DNA of 64,000 nucleotides from G963668345 sp965226215. GTDB taxonomy: Bacteria; Acidobacteriota; Terriglobia; Bryobacterales; UBA6623. The notes below the pieces were generated by a model that saw nothing but the letters and a program-made list of their open reading frames with translations, had not been told where the DNA came from and searched no databases. Position numbers and translations under genes: made by a program. Positions 26,078-35,572 of this stretch are shown here, piece after piece. The DNA is taken from positions 4,216,001 to 4,280,000 of the forward strand of contig CBDDCH010000002.1 of NCBI GenBank assembly GCA_965226215.1, written 5' to 3'. How positions within the stretch are numbered: position 1 is the first letter of the stretch; each line of letters opens with the position of its first letter.

Positions 26078-27499
26078 GTGTTTGATCGTCACAGGCAAAA
26101 AGCGGTCGTCCTTTTTGCGCTGGCGGACGTGATTCTCACCGTCTGCGCCTTTGAGGCGGCCTACCAAACGCGTGTGGCGCTGCCCCTGCCACGGGTGTTT
26201 TTCATTGTCACGCCGGTCAAGGCCCTTCTTTTGGGCGGCACCCTCGCACTTTGGCTGGGGATCGGGGCTTGGCTGGGTGTCTATCACAAGCTTTATGGGA
26301 ACAACACTCGGGCGGCTATCCGCGACACCTTCTTGCAGGTCTTCTTCGGCGTGGTCGGTTTGGTAACTTTCCAGTATCTTCTAGGCCCGCGACTCGACAT
26401 CAGCCGCTTGTTCATCGGCCTTTTCGCCGCATACAACTTGGTCTTCCTGCTGGTCTATCGCGTCAGCGCGGGCAGACTGCGTGGCTTCATTCGGCGCCAA
26501 TTCGGCGCACAGACGTTCTACCTCGTAGTCGGATGCGGCCCGAAGGCGCGTGATATGGGCCGCCGGCTGGAGGCCGCCCGGGAATACGGCGTGCAGCTCG
26601 TCGGTTTTGTGGATCCAGTCGGCTCGGCCGGTTCGAAGATTGACCTCGGCAAGACCTATCCTGTCCGAAAGCTGGATGAGTTGGCTGCGACCGTCCGCGA
26701 GCGCGTGATCGACGAGATCATCTTCGCGGTCGAAGCGGAAAAGCTCGCCGAGTTGGAAGATGTTCTTCTGATCTGCGACGAAGAAGGCATTCGCACCCGG
26801 GTTATGATGGACATCTTCCCGCACATCCAAAGCAAGGTTTATGTGGAGCGGTTCAGCGACGTTCCGATGCTGACGTTTTCCACCACGCCGCACGACGAGA
26901 TCCGGCTGTTTTTGAAAAGGGCGTTTGACGTCACGCTGGGAGTGGCCTCGCTGCTGGTGTTGGCACTGCCGATGGCTCTGTTGGCCCTCATGATCCGGCT
27001 GACTTCCCGAGGACCGGGCATCTTCCGCCAAGTGCGCTGCGGCCTCAACGGCCGCCGGTTCGTCTGCTACAAGTTCCGCTCGATGGTGGCCAACGCGGAG
27101 AAACTGAGGGAGGACATCGCCCACCTCAATGAAAAAGACGGCCCGGTTTTCAAGATTGCCGATGACCCTCGCCTAACAACGATCGGGCGTTACCTGCGGC
27201 GGTTTTCGATCGACGAGTTGCCGCAGCTTTGGAACATCCTCAAGGGCGACATGTCGTTCGTCGGTCCGCGACCGGCCGTCCTTTCGGAAATCGAACAATA
27301 CAAAACTTGGCAGCGGCGGCGGCTGCGTATGAGGCCCGGATTGACTTGCCTGTGGGCTGTTCAGGGCCGCGACAGTCTGGAATTCGACACTTGGATGAAG
27401 CTCGATCTCGAATACATCGACAAATGGTCGCTGTGGCTCGACTTCAAGCTGTTGGTGCAGTCCATACCGCGGGTACTCGTCGGCCGGGGAGCGAACTAG
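26078..27499 (+). CDS. Polyprenyl-phosphate glycosylphosphotransferase (WbaP/EpsL-type initiating sugar transferase)
   Basis: Transfers a sugar-1-phosphate to undecaprenyl phosphate, starting assembly of a surface polysaccharide. The 473-residue protein has four N-terminal membrane segments, a CoA-binding-like Rossmann domain (VVGCGPKARDMGRRL), a further membrane hairpin (VTLGVASLLVLALPMALLAL) and the catalytic domain with CYKFRSM, DELPQLWNIL-GDMSFVGPRP and RPGLTCLWAVQGR. A GTG start is used, with AAGGAGG about 13 nt before it. The convergent next gene is an O-antigen ligase-like protein; the main glycan cluster lies 12 kb further on. Confidence 0.95.
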   Translation: MFDRHRQKAVVLFALADVILTVCAFEAAYQTRVALPLPRVFFIVTPVKALLLGGTLALWLGIGAWLGVYHKLYGNNTRAAIRDTFLQVFFGVVGLVTFQYLLGPRLDISRLFIGLFAAYNLVFLLVYRVSAGRLRGFIRRQFGAQTFYLVVGCGPKARDMGRRLEAAREYGVQLVGFVDPVGSAGSKIDLGKTYPVRKLDELAATVRERVIDEIIFAVEAEKLAELEDVLLICDEEGIRTRVMMDIFPHIQSKVYVERFSDVPMLTFSTTPHDEIRLFLKRAFDVTLGVASLLVLALPMALLALMIRLTSRGPGIFRQVRCGLNGRRFVCYKFRSMVANAEKLREDIAHLNEKDGPVFKIADDPRLTTIGRYLRRFSIDELPQLWNILKGDMSFVGPRPAVLSEIEQYKTWQRRRLRMRPGLTCLWAVQGRDSLEFDTWMKLDLEYIDKWSLWLDFKLLVQSIPRVLVGRGAN

Positions 27500-27505
27500 C
27501 CCGAA

Positions 27506-28798
27506 CTACTCCGTCGTTGCTTGAGTTCGAGTAGCCGCCCGCGCTTGCGACTCGACTTGGTCGATGGTGCTGTAGCCTAACGCGAACAGAGTCAGAAACA
27601 CTCCCAAGACTTCACTATCACCGAGCGTTAGCTCGAAACAACCTGCTACCAAAACTCCCACGGTTGCCGCGATGACGGCGTGAAGCACGAAGCGCTGGTC
27701 GCTTCGGCCCCAACGTAGCTTCCGCAGCGCCCGGAGGTGGTCTCTCAGCAGCAAGGCCATCAGCCACAAAAGCATGAACACGGCCGGAACACCCCTCTCG
27801 GCGGCGTAGTGAACGTAGACGCTATGAAGATGGCCGTAGTAGCCGAGCGGAAGCTCATCGACGTCGTCGGGCAGGAACTCGCCGAACCGCGGCCCGACCT
27901 GCTCCGGCCCCACCCCCAACCAAGGATGCGCTTGAATCATTTCCCAGCCCGTTCGCCACATGACGACGCGCGCCGAGTTTGATGATGGACTGACGATCGA
28001 CTCCAAACGCTGGCGAGTCGCCGGGGGTGCAAAAAGCAAAGCGACGACAACAAGAGCCGGGCCAGCGAGCAGCAGTTTCGGCTTCCAGCGCCAAACAAGA
28101 TAAGGACCCGCCACGGCGAGCGCCAGCCAAACGCCGCGCGTGAAGCTCAGCACCAAAGAAACGCCGAACACGATCCCGCAACCGCACCAAATCGCGCGAG
28201 TGCGCCGGCCTCCTCCGGCTGAAAACATCAGGTAGCTGAGCAGCACCAGAAAGACGAGGAGGGTGACTTCGCTGAACGTCACCCAGTGGCTAAAGAACCC
28301 ACTGATTCGATGTCCGACGTAGCTTTGGTAGAAATCTTGCCCCCGGCTGTAGGCGGCCAGCCACGTTTGGACAAATTGCACAATGCTCCACACGCTCGCG
28401 AACAAGGTGCACGCGAACCATGCTTCCATCAGCCGACGCGCTTGGTCGGTCTTGGGGAATAGCGAGTAGATAACCAGCAGAATCGTAAAGACGAAGAATT
28501 TCTTGATTTGCGGCCAGCCCGAGGCCGGGTCGTCCGAAGCGAGTATCGAGAGAACGGTCCAGCCGAGGAATCCCGCCAGGGGCCACACGACGGGCGGCAT
28601 TCGCAGGCGAGTCTTCGAGGCCCCCAGCAGGATCAACGCGACGACCAGGCAGATGTGAGAAACCGCGATCGAGACGAGCAACGCCGTGCAAGACACAAAG
28701 GCGAAGGCGAACGCATAGCGGCTGACTTTGTCGGGGCGCTCGAGAGTGGGCGCAGCGGCCGCCGCAGGCAGGGACATCGAAGCTACCCAGTATGCCAA
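27506..28798 (-). CDS. O-antigen ligase/polymerase family membrane protein
   Basis: A 430-residue integral membrane protein with about ten hydrophobic segments and the Wzy_C-type periplasmic loop, seen as WRTGWEMIQAHPWLGVGPEQ followed by HSVYVHYAAERGVPAVFMLL. The His-rich start and the VGP motif are typical of WaaL/O-antigen ligases, which join completed glycan to a lipid or protein acceptor. It converges with the initiating sugar transferase, ending 6 bp from it, so both probably belong to the same polysaccharide pathway. Confidence 0.85.
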   Translation of the reverse strand: MAYWVASMSLPAAAAAPTLERPDKVSRYAFAFAFVSCTALLVSIAVSHICLVVALILLGASKTRLRMPPVVWPLAGFLGWTVLSILASDDPASGWPQIKKFFVFTILLVIYSLFPKTDQARRLMEAWFACTLFASVWSIVQFVQTWLAAYSRGQDFYQSYVGHRISGFFSHWVTFSEVTLLVFLVLLSYLMFSAGGGRRTRAIWCGCGIVFGVSLVLSFTRGVWLALAVAGPYLVWRWKPKLLLAGPALVVVALLFAPPATRQRLESIVSPSSNSARVVMWRTGWEMIQAHPWLGVGPEQVGPRFGEFLPDDVDELPLGYYGHLHSVYVHYAAERGVPAVFMLLWLMALLLRDHLRALRKLRWGRSDQRFVLHAVIAATVGVLVAGCFELTLGDSEVLGVFLTLFALGYSTIDQVESQARAATRTQATTE

Positions 28799-29254
28799 CT
28801 TCCAGGTCGCGGACCAACCACGACCGAACAGACGACGAATCGCGCTCCGGCTTTCCCGGGCTCGGCGCGGTGCGAGATCGAGCGATTTGACGCCGCGGCG
28901 GCCGCGTTATAAGCTATCTTCGATCCTGGCACTGTTGATGTAGGTTGCGGAGTGCGGCTGCCGGCAATCGCACTTGTCTTTCCCCACGTTCTTAGCCCCA
29001 GGCGTCTGCAGATCTGATGCCACGGATATCGGCCACTCGCCCAACGGCAGTTCGCCATTCGTCCAGTCATTGTATTCCTAGAAGATATCTCAGCTTTATT
29101 CCAAAAGAACGTTTCGTTGCATCGCGCACTGCATCCAGTCAGAATGCCGCACTTGTCCCGTGCATCGTTCGCTAGACGGCTGAGACGGATCTCCCCTCGT
29201 CGCACGGCCCGCGCGGGAGAGGTTGCTAGAATGTTCCCATAACGGCACAATCTC
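28799..29254. other. Divergent intergenic region
   Basis: 456 bp between two outward-facing genes, expected to hold both promoters. I see no credible gene in it; open frames here are antisense or low-quality. No strong palindrome or repeat stood out. Confidence 0.5.
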
Positions 29255-30460
29255 ATGCTCATGAATCCGAATCCCCACCCCATCTCGATCCGGCTAAGAA
29301 ACGAGTCAGGCCGAGCAACCCGCCGCGAGCTGCTCCGTGGAAGCTTGGCTGCCGCCGGGCTGGCCCTGGGGCAAGCCCCTTGGCCGATGTTTGCCTTTCC
29401 ACCGCCCGGGGACAGCGAAACGGTCATCCCGTTTCTCGATCCGCAGCCGGTCAATCCGGAAAGGGCGATGCTGCGCTGGAGCGCGCTGACGTCTTGGATC
29501 ACCCCAAGCGAGCAGCTATTCGTTGTCAAGCACTACGGCGAGCCGGAGATCGATCCCGAAGCGTGGAAGCTCGAAGTCACTGGTTTGGTTCGTGCGCCGA
29601 GAGCTTTTGCCTTGGACGAGATCAAGACCCGTCCGCGAAGCGAGTACGACGCCACCATCGAATGTGGCGGCAACGGCGTGTCGCCCGGTTTCATGGGGGC
29701 GATCGGCAACGTCAAATGGGCGGGAACTCCTCTAGCTGCTCTCTTGCAGGAAGCCGGCCTCGACCCGCGGGCGACCGAAGTGGTTTTCTATGGCGCCGAC
29801 GAGGGTACCGAGACGATCCGCGGCAGCGAATACAAGCAGAACTTCGCCCGCAGCCTGTCGGTCGCCGATGCACTCGACCCCAGGGTCAGGCTGCTCTATG
29901 AGCTGAACGGCAAGCCGCTGACGAAGAGCCATGGCGCCCCGCTCCGCCTCGGCGTGCCGGGACATTTCGGCGTCGCCTGGGTCAAGTGGCTGACGCGAAT
30001 CGAGGTCACCGATCGGCGCTTTTCAGGACGCTTCATGGCGCGCGACTACGTCACCATCCGTGGGCAGCAGCAGGGTGATAGGACGATCTGGCGAGAGACA
30101 ACTGTGAGCCATATGAAGCTCAAGTCCATCGTGGCCAGAGTCGTTCGCCGAGCGGACTCCAAACTCCGGGTCAGCGGCGCGGCCTGGAACGACGGTCGAA
30201 CGCCGCTGAAAGCCGTGGACGTCCGCATCGACGACGGCCCCTGGCAAGAAGCGGTCCTGGGCCAGGGACTGGAGAGCCCTTACTGTTGGACATTTTGGCA
30301 TTACGACTGGCGAGACCCTGCGCCCGGCGAGCACACGCTCGTCTCTCGAGTGATGGACGCCGACGGCAACATCCAACCTACCGCCGACGATCCTGAAATC
30401 AAGCTCAAGAAAACCTATTGGGAAGCCAATCAGCAGGTACCACGCCGGGTTCGGATCTGA
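29255..30460 (+). CDS. Sulfite-oxidase-like molybdopterin oxidoreductase, Tat-exported
   Basis: 401 residues with a twin-arginine signal (ATRRELLRGSLAAAGLALGQ). The molybdopterin domain starts at about residue 60; the Mo-ligating Cys137 lies in TIECGGNGVSPG, and KSHGAPLRLGVPGHFG is the conserved pterin-binding segment. A C-terminal Mo-co dimerisation domain (RVSGAAWNDGRTPLKAVDV) follows. The family includes sulfite oxidases/dehydrogenases and protein-methionine-sulfoxide reductases; dimerisation domain and length favour the sulfite-oxidase branch. No cytochrome partner is adjacent. Confidence 0.92.
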   Translation: MLMNPNPHPISIRLRNESGRATRRELLRGSLAAAGLALGQAPWPMFAFPPPGDSETVIPFLDPQPVNPERAMLRWSALTSWITPSEQLFVVKHYGEPEIDPEAWKLEVTGLVRAPRAFALDEIKTRPRSEYDATIECGGNGVSPGFMGAIGNVKWAGTPLAALLQEAGLDPRATEVVFYGADEGTETIRGSEYKQNFARSLSVADALDPRVRLLYELNGKPLTKSHGAPLRLGVPGHFGVAWVKWLTRIEVTDRRFSGRFMARDYVTIRGQQQGDRTIWRETTVSHMKLKSIVARVVRRADSKLRVSGAAWNDGRTPLKAVDVRIDDGPWQEAVLGQGLESPYCWTFWHYDWRDPAPGEHTLVSRVMDADGNIQPTADDPEIKLKKTYWEANQQVPRRVRI

Positions 30461-30523
30461 AAGCACGGAACTGCCCCGATGACGACGCGGCGATGCCCTT
30501 AGCTCCAAGCGCCGGCTTTTGGG

Positions 30524-30686
30524 CTAGCAGCCCGTGGCGAAAGTCGTGCAAGAGCGAAAAATGGGGCGAAAAATGGGGACTGCCACCAATTCGCCCTCCG
30601 TCATGGCTCCAGAAAAAAGGCACTTCGCCTGAAGCGAATTGGCTGGCTGTACCCGATTTTTCTTCACTTCTACCACGGGCTGCTAG
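30524..30686. repeat. MITE-like element B, complete copy with 14-bp perfect inverted ends
   Basis: CTAGCAGCCCGTGG at 30524-30537 is exactly inverted at 30673-30686. The 163-bp body matches 13889-14010, and its right end matches the remnant at 26018-26039. A short tandem of GCGAAAAATGGG lies inside. It abuts the penicillin-acylase gene and supplies most of that gene's apparent 5' extension. Confidence 0.85.
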
Positions 30687-30693
30687 AGCCTGC

Positions 30694-32754
30694 TTGACCT
30701 CGCTCCTGATCCTCTTCACCCTAGGCTGCTCGAAGACAGCGCCTACCAGCACCGAAATCCTTTGGGACCGCTACGGCGTCCCGCACATCCTCGCGGCCAA
30801 CGAAGAGGAACTGTTCTATGCCTTCGGTCGGGCGCAGACCCGCGCTCACGGGAACCTGCTGCTGCGCCTCTACGGCGAGGCTCGGGCGCGCGCCGCCGAG
30901 TATTGGGGAGAAGAACATCTGGAATCGGATCGTTGGTTGCGAACCATGGGCATCCCCGAGCGCGCAGGGAACTGGTACCAGCGGCAGACTCCGGCATTTC
31001 GAAGCTACCTCGATGCCTTTGCCCAAGGCATCAACGACTACGCCAGCGAAAACACTGCTGAAATTGACCCCAACCGTCTCGTTGTCCTGCCGGTTCATGC
31101 CACTGACATCCTCGCTCACCTGCAGCGAATGATTCACTTCACATTCGTTAGCAAGGAGAAATCCGTAGCCGCTGCGGCGGAGCGCTGGAATCCGGCAGGA
31201 TCGAACGCCTGGGCTATCGCTCCTTCACGCTCCGCTTCGGGCCATGCGATGTTGCTTGCGAATCCTCACCTGCCCTGGTCGGGACGATTCCGGTTCTTTG
31301 AAGCACATATGCAAACAGAGGGTGTGAACATCTACGGCGCCAACGTCATAGGGCTGCCTGTTCTGGGAACCGCCTTCAACGAACACCTCGGTTGGACCAA
31401 CACCGTTAATACCCTAGACGGGCAGGACGTTTATGAGTTGAAGGTCAAAGCAGACGGCTACCGCTGGAACGGGAGGACTATTCTTTTTGATGAGCATCAA
31501 GAAATTCTCAAGATCAAGCAATCCGACGGCAGTTGGAAAGAAGAAAACCTCATCGTGAAACGTTCGATCCACGGGCCGGTTGTTTCGGAGAGCAAGGGTA
31601 ACGCACTTTCGCTTCGTGTAGTCGGTCTCGACCAGCCCCGGGCTCTCGAGCAATGGTGGAACATGGGTCGCGCGCGCAACATCGAGGAATTCGAAGACGC
31701 CGTCCGAGAACTGCAAATCCCTATGTTCACCATCGTCTATGCCGACCAAGACGGCCACGTGATGCACTTGTTCAACGGCCGCGTCCCGGTCAGGCCGAAA
31801 GGCGACTGGGACTGGAGCGGAACCATTCCCGGCGATACGGATCAAACCCTCTGGACGGCTACGCATCCCTACCAGGACCTGCCTCGCGTGTTGGACCCCC
31901 CGAGTGGCTGGCTGCAGAACGCCAACGATCCTCCCTGGACGACGACGTTTCCCCGCGTGCTCAAGCCCTCTGGTTTCCCGTCATACATGGCTCCCCGCTC
32001 GATGAGCTTTCGCGCGCAGCGGTCGGCTCGCATGCTCGCCGAAGATGAGGAGATCAGCTTCGAAGAGCTGGTTCGACACAAGCATTCCACCCGCATGGAA
32101 CTGGCGGACCGGCTTCTGGATGAGCTCGTTCCCGCGGCCAAGAGATATGGAAGCGGAATCGCTCAGCGGGCTGCAGCGGTCCTAGAAGCTTGGGACCGTC
32201 GAGCCGATGCTACGAGCCGCGGGGCGGTCCTGTTCCAAGCTTTTGCCGGCAAAGCAGACGAAAGGTTTCCAGACGCGACTCTGTTCGCTACCCCTTGGAG
32301 CGAAGCGATCCCCCGAACCACTCCGGACGGCTTGTCGGATCCCGCTGCCGCCGTCGCCGTTTTGGAAGCGGCGGCCAACGAAGTCAAGAGCAACTACGGC
32401 TCGCTCGATGTGGCTTGGGGCGACGTGCATCGGCTCCGCATCGACGACGTTGATCTTCCCGCCAACGGCGGCCCAGGTGAGCTGGGGATCTTTCGGGTGA
32501 CGAACTTTTGTCCCGACGGTGAGTTTCGTTTTCGGGCCGAGGGCGGAGATTCTTTTGTAGCGCTGGTCGAGTTCTCTCAGCCTGTGCGAGCCATGGTGCT
32601 GCTGAGCTATGGAAATTCTTCGCAGCCCGGTTCCCCTCATCGAACCGACCAAATCGGACTCTACTCGCAAAAAAAGCTTCGTCGGGCGTGGCTGAGTCGC
32701 CACGAGATTGAGGAGAATCTCTCCCGCCGGGAAATAGTCCGGGGTCTCCAATAG
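30694..32754 (+). CDS. Penicillin acylase family lipoprotein (Ntn-hydrolase)
   Basis: An S45-type N-terminal-nucleophile amidohydrolase cleaving acyl groups from amines, such as acyl-homoserine lactones or aculeacin-like substrates. Key features are the alpha-chain start EILWDRYGVPHILA, the self-processing Gly-Ser-Asn in NPAGSNAWAIAPS with the new N-terminal Ser, and LANPHLPW, GLPVLGTAFNEHLGWTNTVN and IHGPVV. The frame is open from 30418, but its first 90 codons come from element B. The TTG at 30694 gives a short lipoprotein signal (TSLLILFTLGCSK) with a lipobox Cys. The native start may have been lost when the repeat arrived. Confidence 0.88.
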   Translation: MTSLLILFTLGCSKTAPTSTEILWDRYGVPHILAANEEELFYAFGRAQTRAHGNLLLRLYGEARARAAEYWGEEHLESDRWLRTMGIPERAGNWYQRQTPAFRSYLDAFAQGINDYASENTAEIDPNRLVVLPVHATDILAHLQRMIHFTFVSKEKSVAAAAERWNPAGSNAWAIAPSRSASGHAMLLANPHLPWSGRFRFFEAHMQTEGVNIYGANVIGLPVLGTAFNEHLGWTNTVNTLDGQDVYELKVKADGYRWNGRTILFDEHQEILKIKQSDGSWKEENLIVKRSIHGPVVSESKGNALSLRVVGLDQPRALEQWWNMGRARNIEEFEDAVRELQIPMFTIVYADQDGHVMHLFNGRVPVRPKGDWDWSGTIPGDTDQTLWTATHPYQDLPRVLDPPSGWLQNANDPPWTTTFPRVLKPSGFPSYMAPRSMSFRAQRSARMLAEDEEISFEELVRHKHSTRMELADRLLDELVPAAKRYGSGIAQRAAAVLEAWDRRADATSRGAVLFQAFAGKADERFPDATLFATPWSEAIPRTTPDGLSDPAAAVAVLEAAANEVKSNYGSLDVAWGDVHRLRIDDVDLPANGGPGELGIFRVTNFCPDGEFRFRAEGGDSFVALVEFSQPVRAMVLLSYGNSSQPGSPHRTDQIGLYSQKKLRRAWLSRHEIEENLSRREIVRGLQ

Positions 32755-32760
32755 CAAAAG

Positions 32761-32789
32761 GCGGTGGATCTCAAAAGCGAGATCCCCGC
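32761..32789. terminator. Hairpin after the acylase gene
   Basis: GGATCTC and GAGATCC pair around AAAAGC, with an outer GCGG/CCGC extension. It starts 7 bp after the acylase stop. There is no T-run, so it may be a repeat palindrome rather than an intrinsic terminator. The rest of the gap to 33030 holds no clear gene. Confidence 0.4.
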
Positions 32790-33030
32790 TACGAGTCTCG
32801 TTAGCCCCGGCAGGGGCGCGCCCGATCCGTCGTCTAGAACATGACGTGCACGATGATTCGGGCCAGCCCACCCTGGGTAGGACCGGCACTCTTGCCCGTC
32901 CTTCGCCGCGCAGCGGCCTCGCAGCCAACATTCCCGGCCTGCCGCACAGCGCAAAGTCTACCTGAAAGTGGCCGATTTCGGCGAGAGTAGATCGCTCGTC
33001 GCCTTCGTGTGCTCGCTGTCGTAAGCTAGA

Positions 33031-33723
33031 TTGTTCATGACCAGGCAGTGGGTTCTCACCGACGCCGACGACACGCTGTGGGAAAACAACATCTACTTCG
33101 AGCAGGCTTTCGACGAGTTTATTCAATTGCTCGATCACCCACGACTATCCCCAGTTCAAGTTCGAGAGGTTCTTGATTCGATCGAGATCGAAAACATTCG
33201 GGTCAACGGATACGGCGCACAGAACTTTGGACGCAACATGCAGCAGTGCTTCCGGCTGCTGGTGGAACGACCCTATACCGAAGAAGACGCGCGTACCGTC
33301 ATGCAAGTGGCTGATCGCATCGCCGATCAACCGATGAGGATCTTCGACGGCGTCGAGGAAACCTTGGCCTATCTGGCCGAGCGCCATCACGTGATGCTTT
33401 GCTCCAAAGGCCATCCCGAGGAGCAGAACCGAAAGATCGACCGCTCCGGTCTCCGTCGCCACTTCGATGGCTGTCATGTGGTGAGAGAAAAGGACGTCGC
33501 AACCTACCGTGGACTCGTCGAGCAAACGGGGATGGAGCCGGCGAAGACGTGGATGGTCGGGAACAGCCCGAGATCGGACATCAACCCAGCCTTGGCCGCC
33601 GGCTTAGGCGCCGTACTCATTCCCAACCCCAATACTTGGTCGCTGGAGCAAGAAGAAATCCCCCCGCCTTCGCAACGATTCGTGGTCGTGAGCGCGTTTA
33701 AGGATCTTAGGGAGCTGTTCTAG
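33031..33723 (+). CDS. HAD-superfamily hydrolase
   Basis: 230 residues with all four HAD motifs: nucleophile motif LTDADDTLWEN, Thr/Ser motif II MLCSKG, Lys motif III REKD and acidic motif IV VGNSPRSDINPA. The cap is of the helical C1 type between motifs I and II. Related proteins are phosphoglycolate-like or unassigned phosphatases, so no substrate is proposed. It stands alone between two intergenic stretches. Confidence 0.9.
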   Translation: MFMTRQWVLTDADDTLWENNIYFEQAFDEFIQLLDHPRLSPVQVREVLDSIEIENIRVNGYGAQNFGRNMQQCFRLLVERPYTEEDARTVMQVADRIADQPMRIFDGVEETLAYLAERHHVMLCSKGHPEEQNRKIDRSGLRRHFDGCHVVREKDVATYRGLVEQTGMEPAKTWMVGNSPRSDINPALAAGLGAVLIPNPNTWSLEQEEIPPPSQRFVVVSAFKDLRELF

Positions 33724-33868
33724 TGGATACCCCGACCGGCAAGAACGTCGAGGTGGCACGCTGAGCGCGCGACGCCACGACAGATTGAACAACTTGAGGC
33801 TGTCCCGGTTTTCCTTCGGGTGCTGCACATCACCTTAGGGGATCGGAGGTCGCTGGTAGAATGTCGGT

Positions 33869-35104
33869 ATGGCGGCGGCGCTTGCAGCCCTACTGGTGTT
33901 TCTAGCGGCAGCTTCCGACAGTACCATCGAGTCGGCGGCGAAGGCCCTCGATCAGGAAGATTACGCCAGGGCCGCGGAGCTGCTTGAAAAAGTGGTCGCC
34001 GGCGAGCCCGACAACCACAACGCCCGCTTCAACCTGGCGTTTGCCTACACCGAGATCAAGCGGCTACGAAAGGCGATCGAACACTACGAGATTGTCGTTG
34101 AGCAACGGCCGGAGCTAACCTCGGCCCGGGTGAATCTTATTTCGTTGCTCATGCAGCAAGAGGAGTTCTCCCGGGCTGTTCCTCACCTTGAGGCACTGGC
34201 CGCCGCTCGGCCCGACGATTTCCAGGCACAGTTTTTGTATGCCCACGCGCTCGTAAGGGCTGGGCAGCATGAAGAAGCGATCGGAGCGTATGGCCGAGCT
34301 CTTACGCTCGACCCCGACTCCGCCGACGCCCATCTTGAGCTAGGGCAGTCACTGGCGAGACTCAAGCGTTTCGCCGAAGCCGCGAAGTATTATCGTCACG
34401 CGATCGATCTCGACCCCAAAATGGCGGAGATGATTCTGGAGCTTGCGGAGCTCGTCGAACGGGACGGGCGTATTCAGCAAGCAGTGGATTTGTATCAGGA
34501 CCACCTGAAGTCCCATCCGGAAGCCATCGCTGTCCGGGAACGGGCGGGCTTCCTTATGCTCGAGCTGGAGCGCTTTGCCGAGGCGATCCGACTCTTCGAA
34601 GAGGCGGTCAAGCAGAACGCCACGGCGGCCAACCAGGCGGCGTTGGCGGAAGCGTACTCGTCGCACCAACAGCCCGACAAGGCGCTGGCGGCCTGGCACG
34701 CTGCGACCGTCCTCGACCCCGCGAGTCCCGAAGTGCGAGTGCGGTACGCGGACGCTTTGGTTCGCGCGAAGCGCTATAAGGATGCGGCGGACGAGTTCCT
34801 GGCCGCACTCGAGCAGAATGCCGATCTGGCCGGTGCCTGGAACGGGCTGGCGTTCTCTTCCTACCAGCTCAACAATTTTAAAGGAGCCCTGCGGGCTCTC
34901 GACGAATCCCGCAAACGCGGCAGGGAGAAGCCCGCCACCCTTTATTTGAGGGCGATCGTCGAGGAGAACTTGGAGATGCGCAGGGCCGCACTGGCCAGCT
35001 ATGAGGCATTCCTGGCGGCCCGCTCCGGGCTGGAAGACGAGGAGTGGAAGTCCGAGCAGCGGATCAAGACGCTTCAAAAAATACTGCGCAAGGGCGGGCG
35101 ATGA
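33869..35104 (+). CDS. Tetratricopeptide-repeat protein
   Basis: 411 residues with a short N-terminal hydrophobic signal (LAALLVFLAAAS) and about ten TPR units from residue 20 to the end, e.g. NARFNLAFAYTEIKRLRKAI and LELGQSLARLKRFAEAAKYY. TPRs are protein-interaction scaffolds, and this one is probably periplasmic. Its TGA stop overlaps the next start as ATGA, so the three genes at 33.9-36.3 kb form an operon of exported proteins. Confidence 0.9.
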   Translation: MAAALAALLVFLAAASDSTIESAAKALDQEDYARAAELLEKVVAGEPDNHNARFNLAFAYTEIKRLRKAIEHYEIVVEQRPELTSARVNLISLLMQQEEFSRAVPHLEALAAARPDDFQAQFLYAHALVRAGQHEEAIGAYGRALTLDPDSADAHLELGQSLARLKRFAEAAKYYRHAIDLDPKMAEMILELAELVERDGRIQQAVDLYQDHLKSHPEAIAVRERAGFLMLELERFAEAIRLFEEAVKQNATAANQAALAEAYSSHQQPDKALAAWHAATVLDPASPEVRVRYADALVRAKRYKDAADEFLAALEQNADLAGAWNGLAFSSYQLNNFKGALRALDESRKRGREKPATLYLRAIVEENLEMRRAALASYEAFLAARSGLEDEEWKSEQRIKTLQKILRKGGR

Positions 35105-35565
35105 GGATCGTTTCGCGACTGACGCTGGTTGTACTGCTCTCGGCCGTTGTCCTTGGAGCCGATTCGAGAGTTCCACAGGATCTGGAATCCATTAAATCAG
35201 AGCCGCGGCTCGAGAAACGCGCAGGTCTGGCCTTGCATTTCGCAAGCTACAAGGTCGACGTTGTGCTCGCAGCGTATGAAGAAGGTGATGCCGACCGCGG
35301 GGTTGCGGCGCTGGCCCAAATCCAAGAGGCCGTTGAGCTAGCCTACGACTCATTGATGGCCACCGGCAAGAACCCCCGCAAGAACCCAAAACATTTCAAG
35401 CGAGCGGAAATCCGCACGCGTGAGTTAGCTAGGGAACTCGAGGCCCTACGGCGGGATTTGAACTACGACGAGCGCCCTGCGGTAGACGGCGTACACAGCC
35501 GTGTCACCGAGATCAATACGCAGCTGCTGATGGCCATCATGACGAAGAAAAAGAAGAAGAAGTGA
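35101..35565 (+). CDS. Small secreted helical protein, hypothetical
   Basis: 154 residues starting at the ATG that overlaps the TPR gene stop (ATGA, 35101-35104). A signal peptide (MRIVSRLTLVVLLSAVVLGA) is followed by a helical domain with LESIKSEPRLEKRAGLALHF, LAQIQEAVELAYDSL and GKNPRKNPKHFKRAEIRTRE. The end is a lysine run (MTKKKKKK). I have seen similar secreted proteins next to TPR genes in Bryobacter/Solibacter-type acidobacteria, but I know of no assigned function. Its coupling to the TPR gene suggests a shared complex. Confidence 0.8.
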   Translation: MRIVSRLTLVVLLSAVVLGADSRVPQDLESIKSEPRLEKRAGLALHFASYKVDVVLAAYEEGDADRGVAALAQIQEAVELAYDSLMATGKNPRKNPKHFKRAEIRTRELARELEALRRDLNYDERPAVDGVHSRVTEINTQLLMAIMTKKKKKK

Positions 35566-35572
35566 GGCCACC

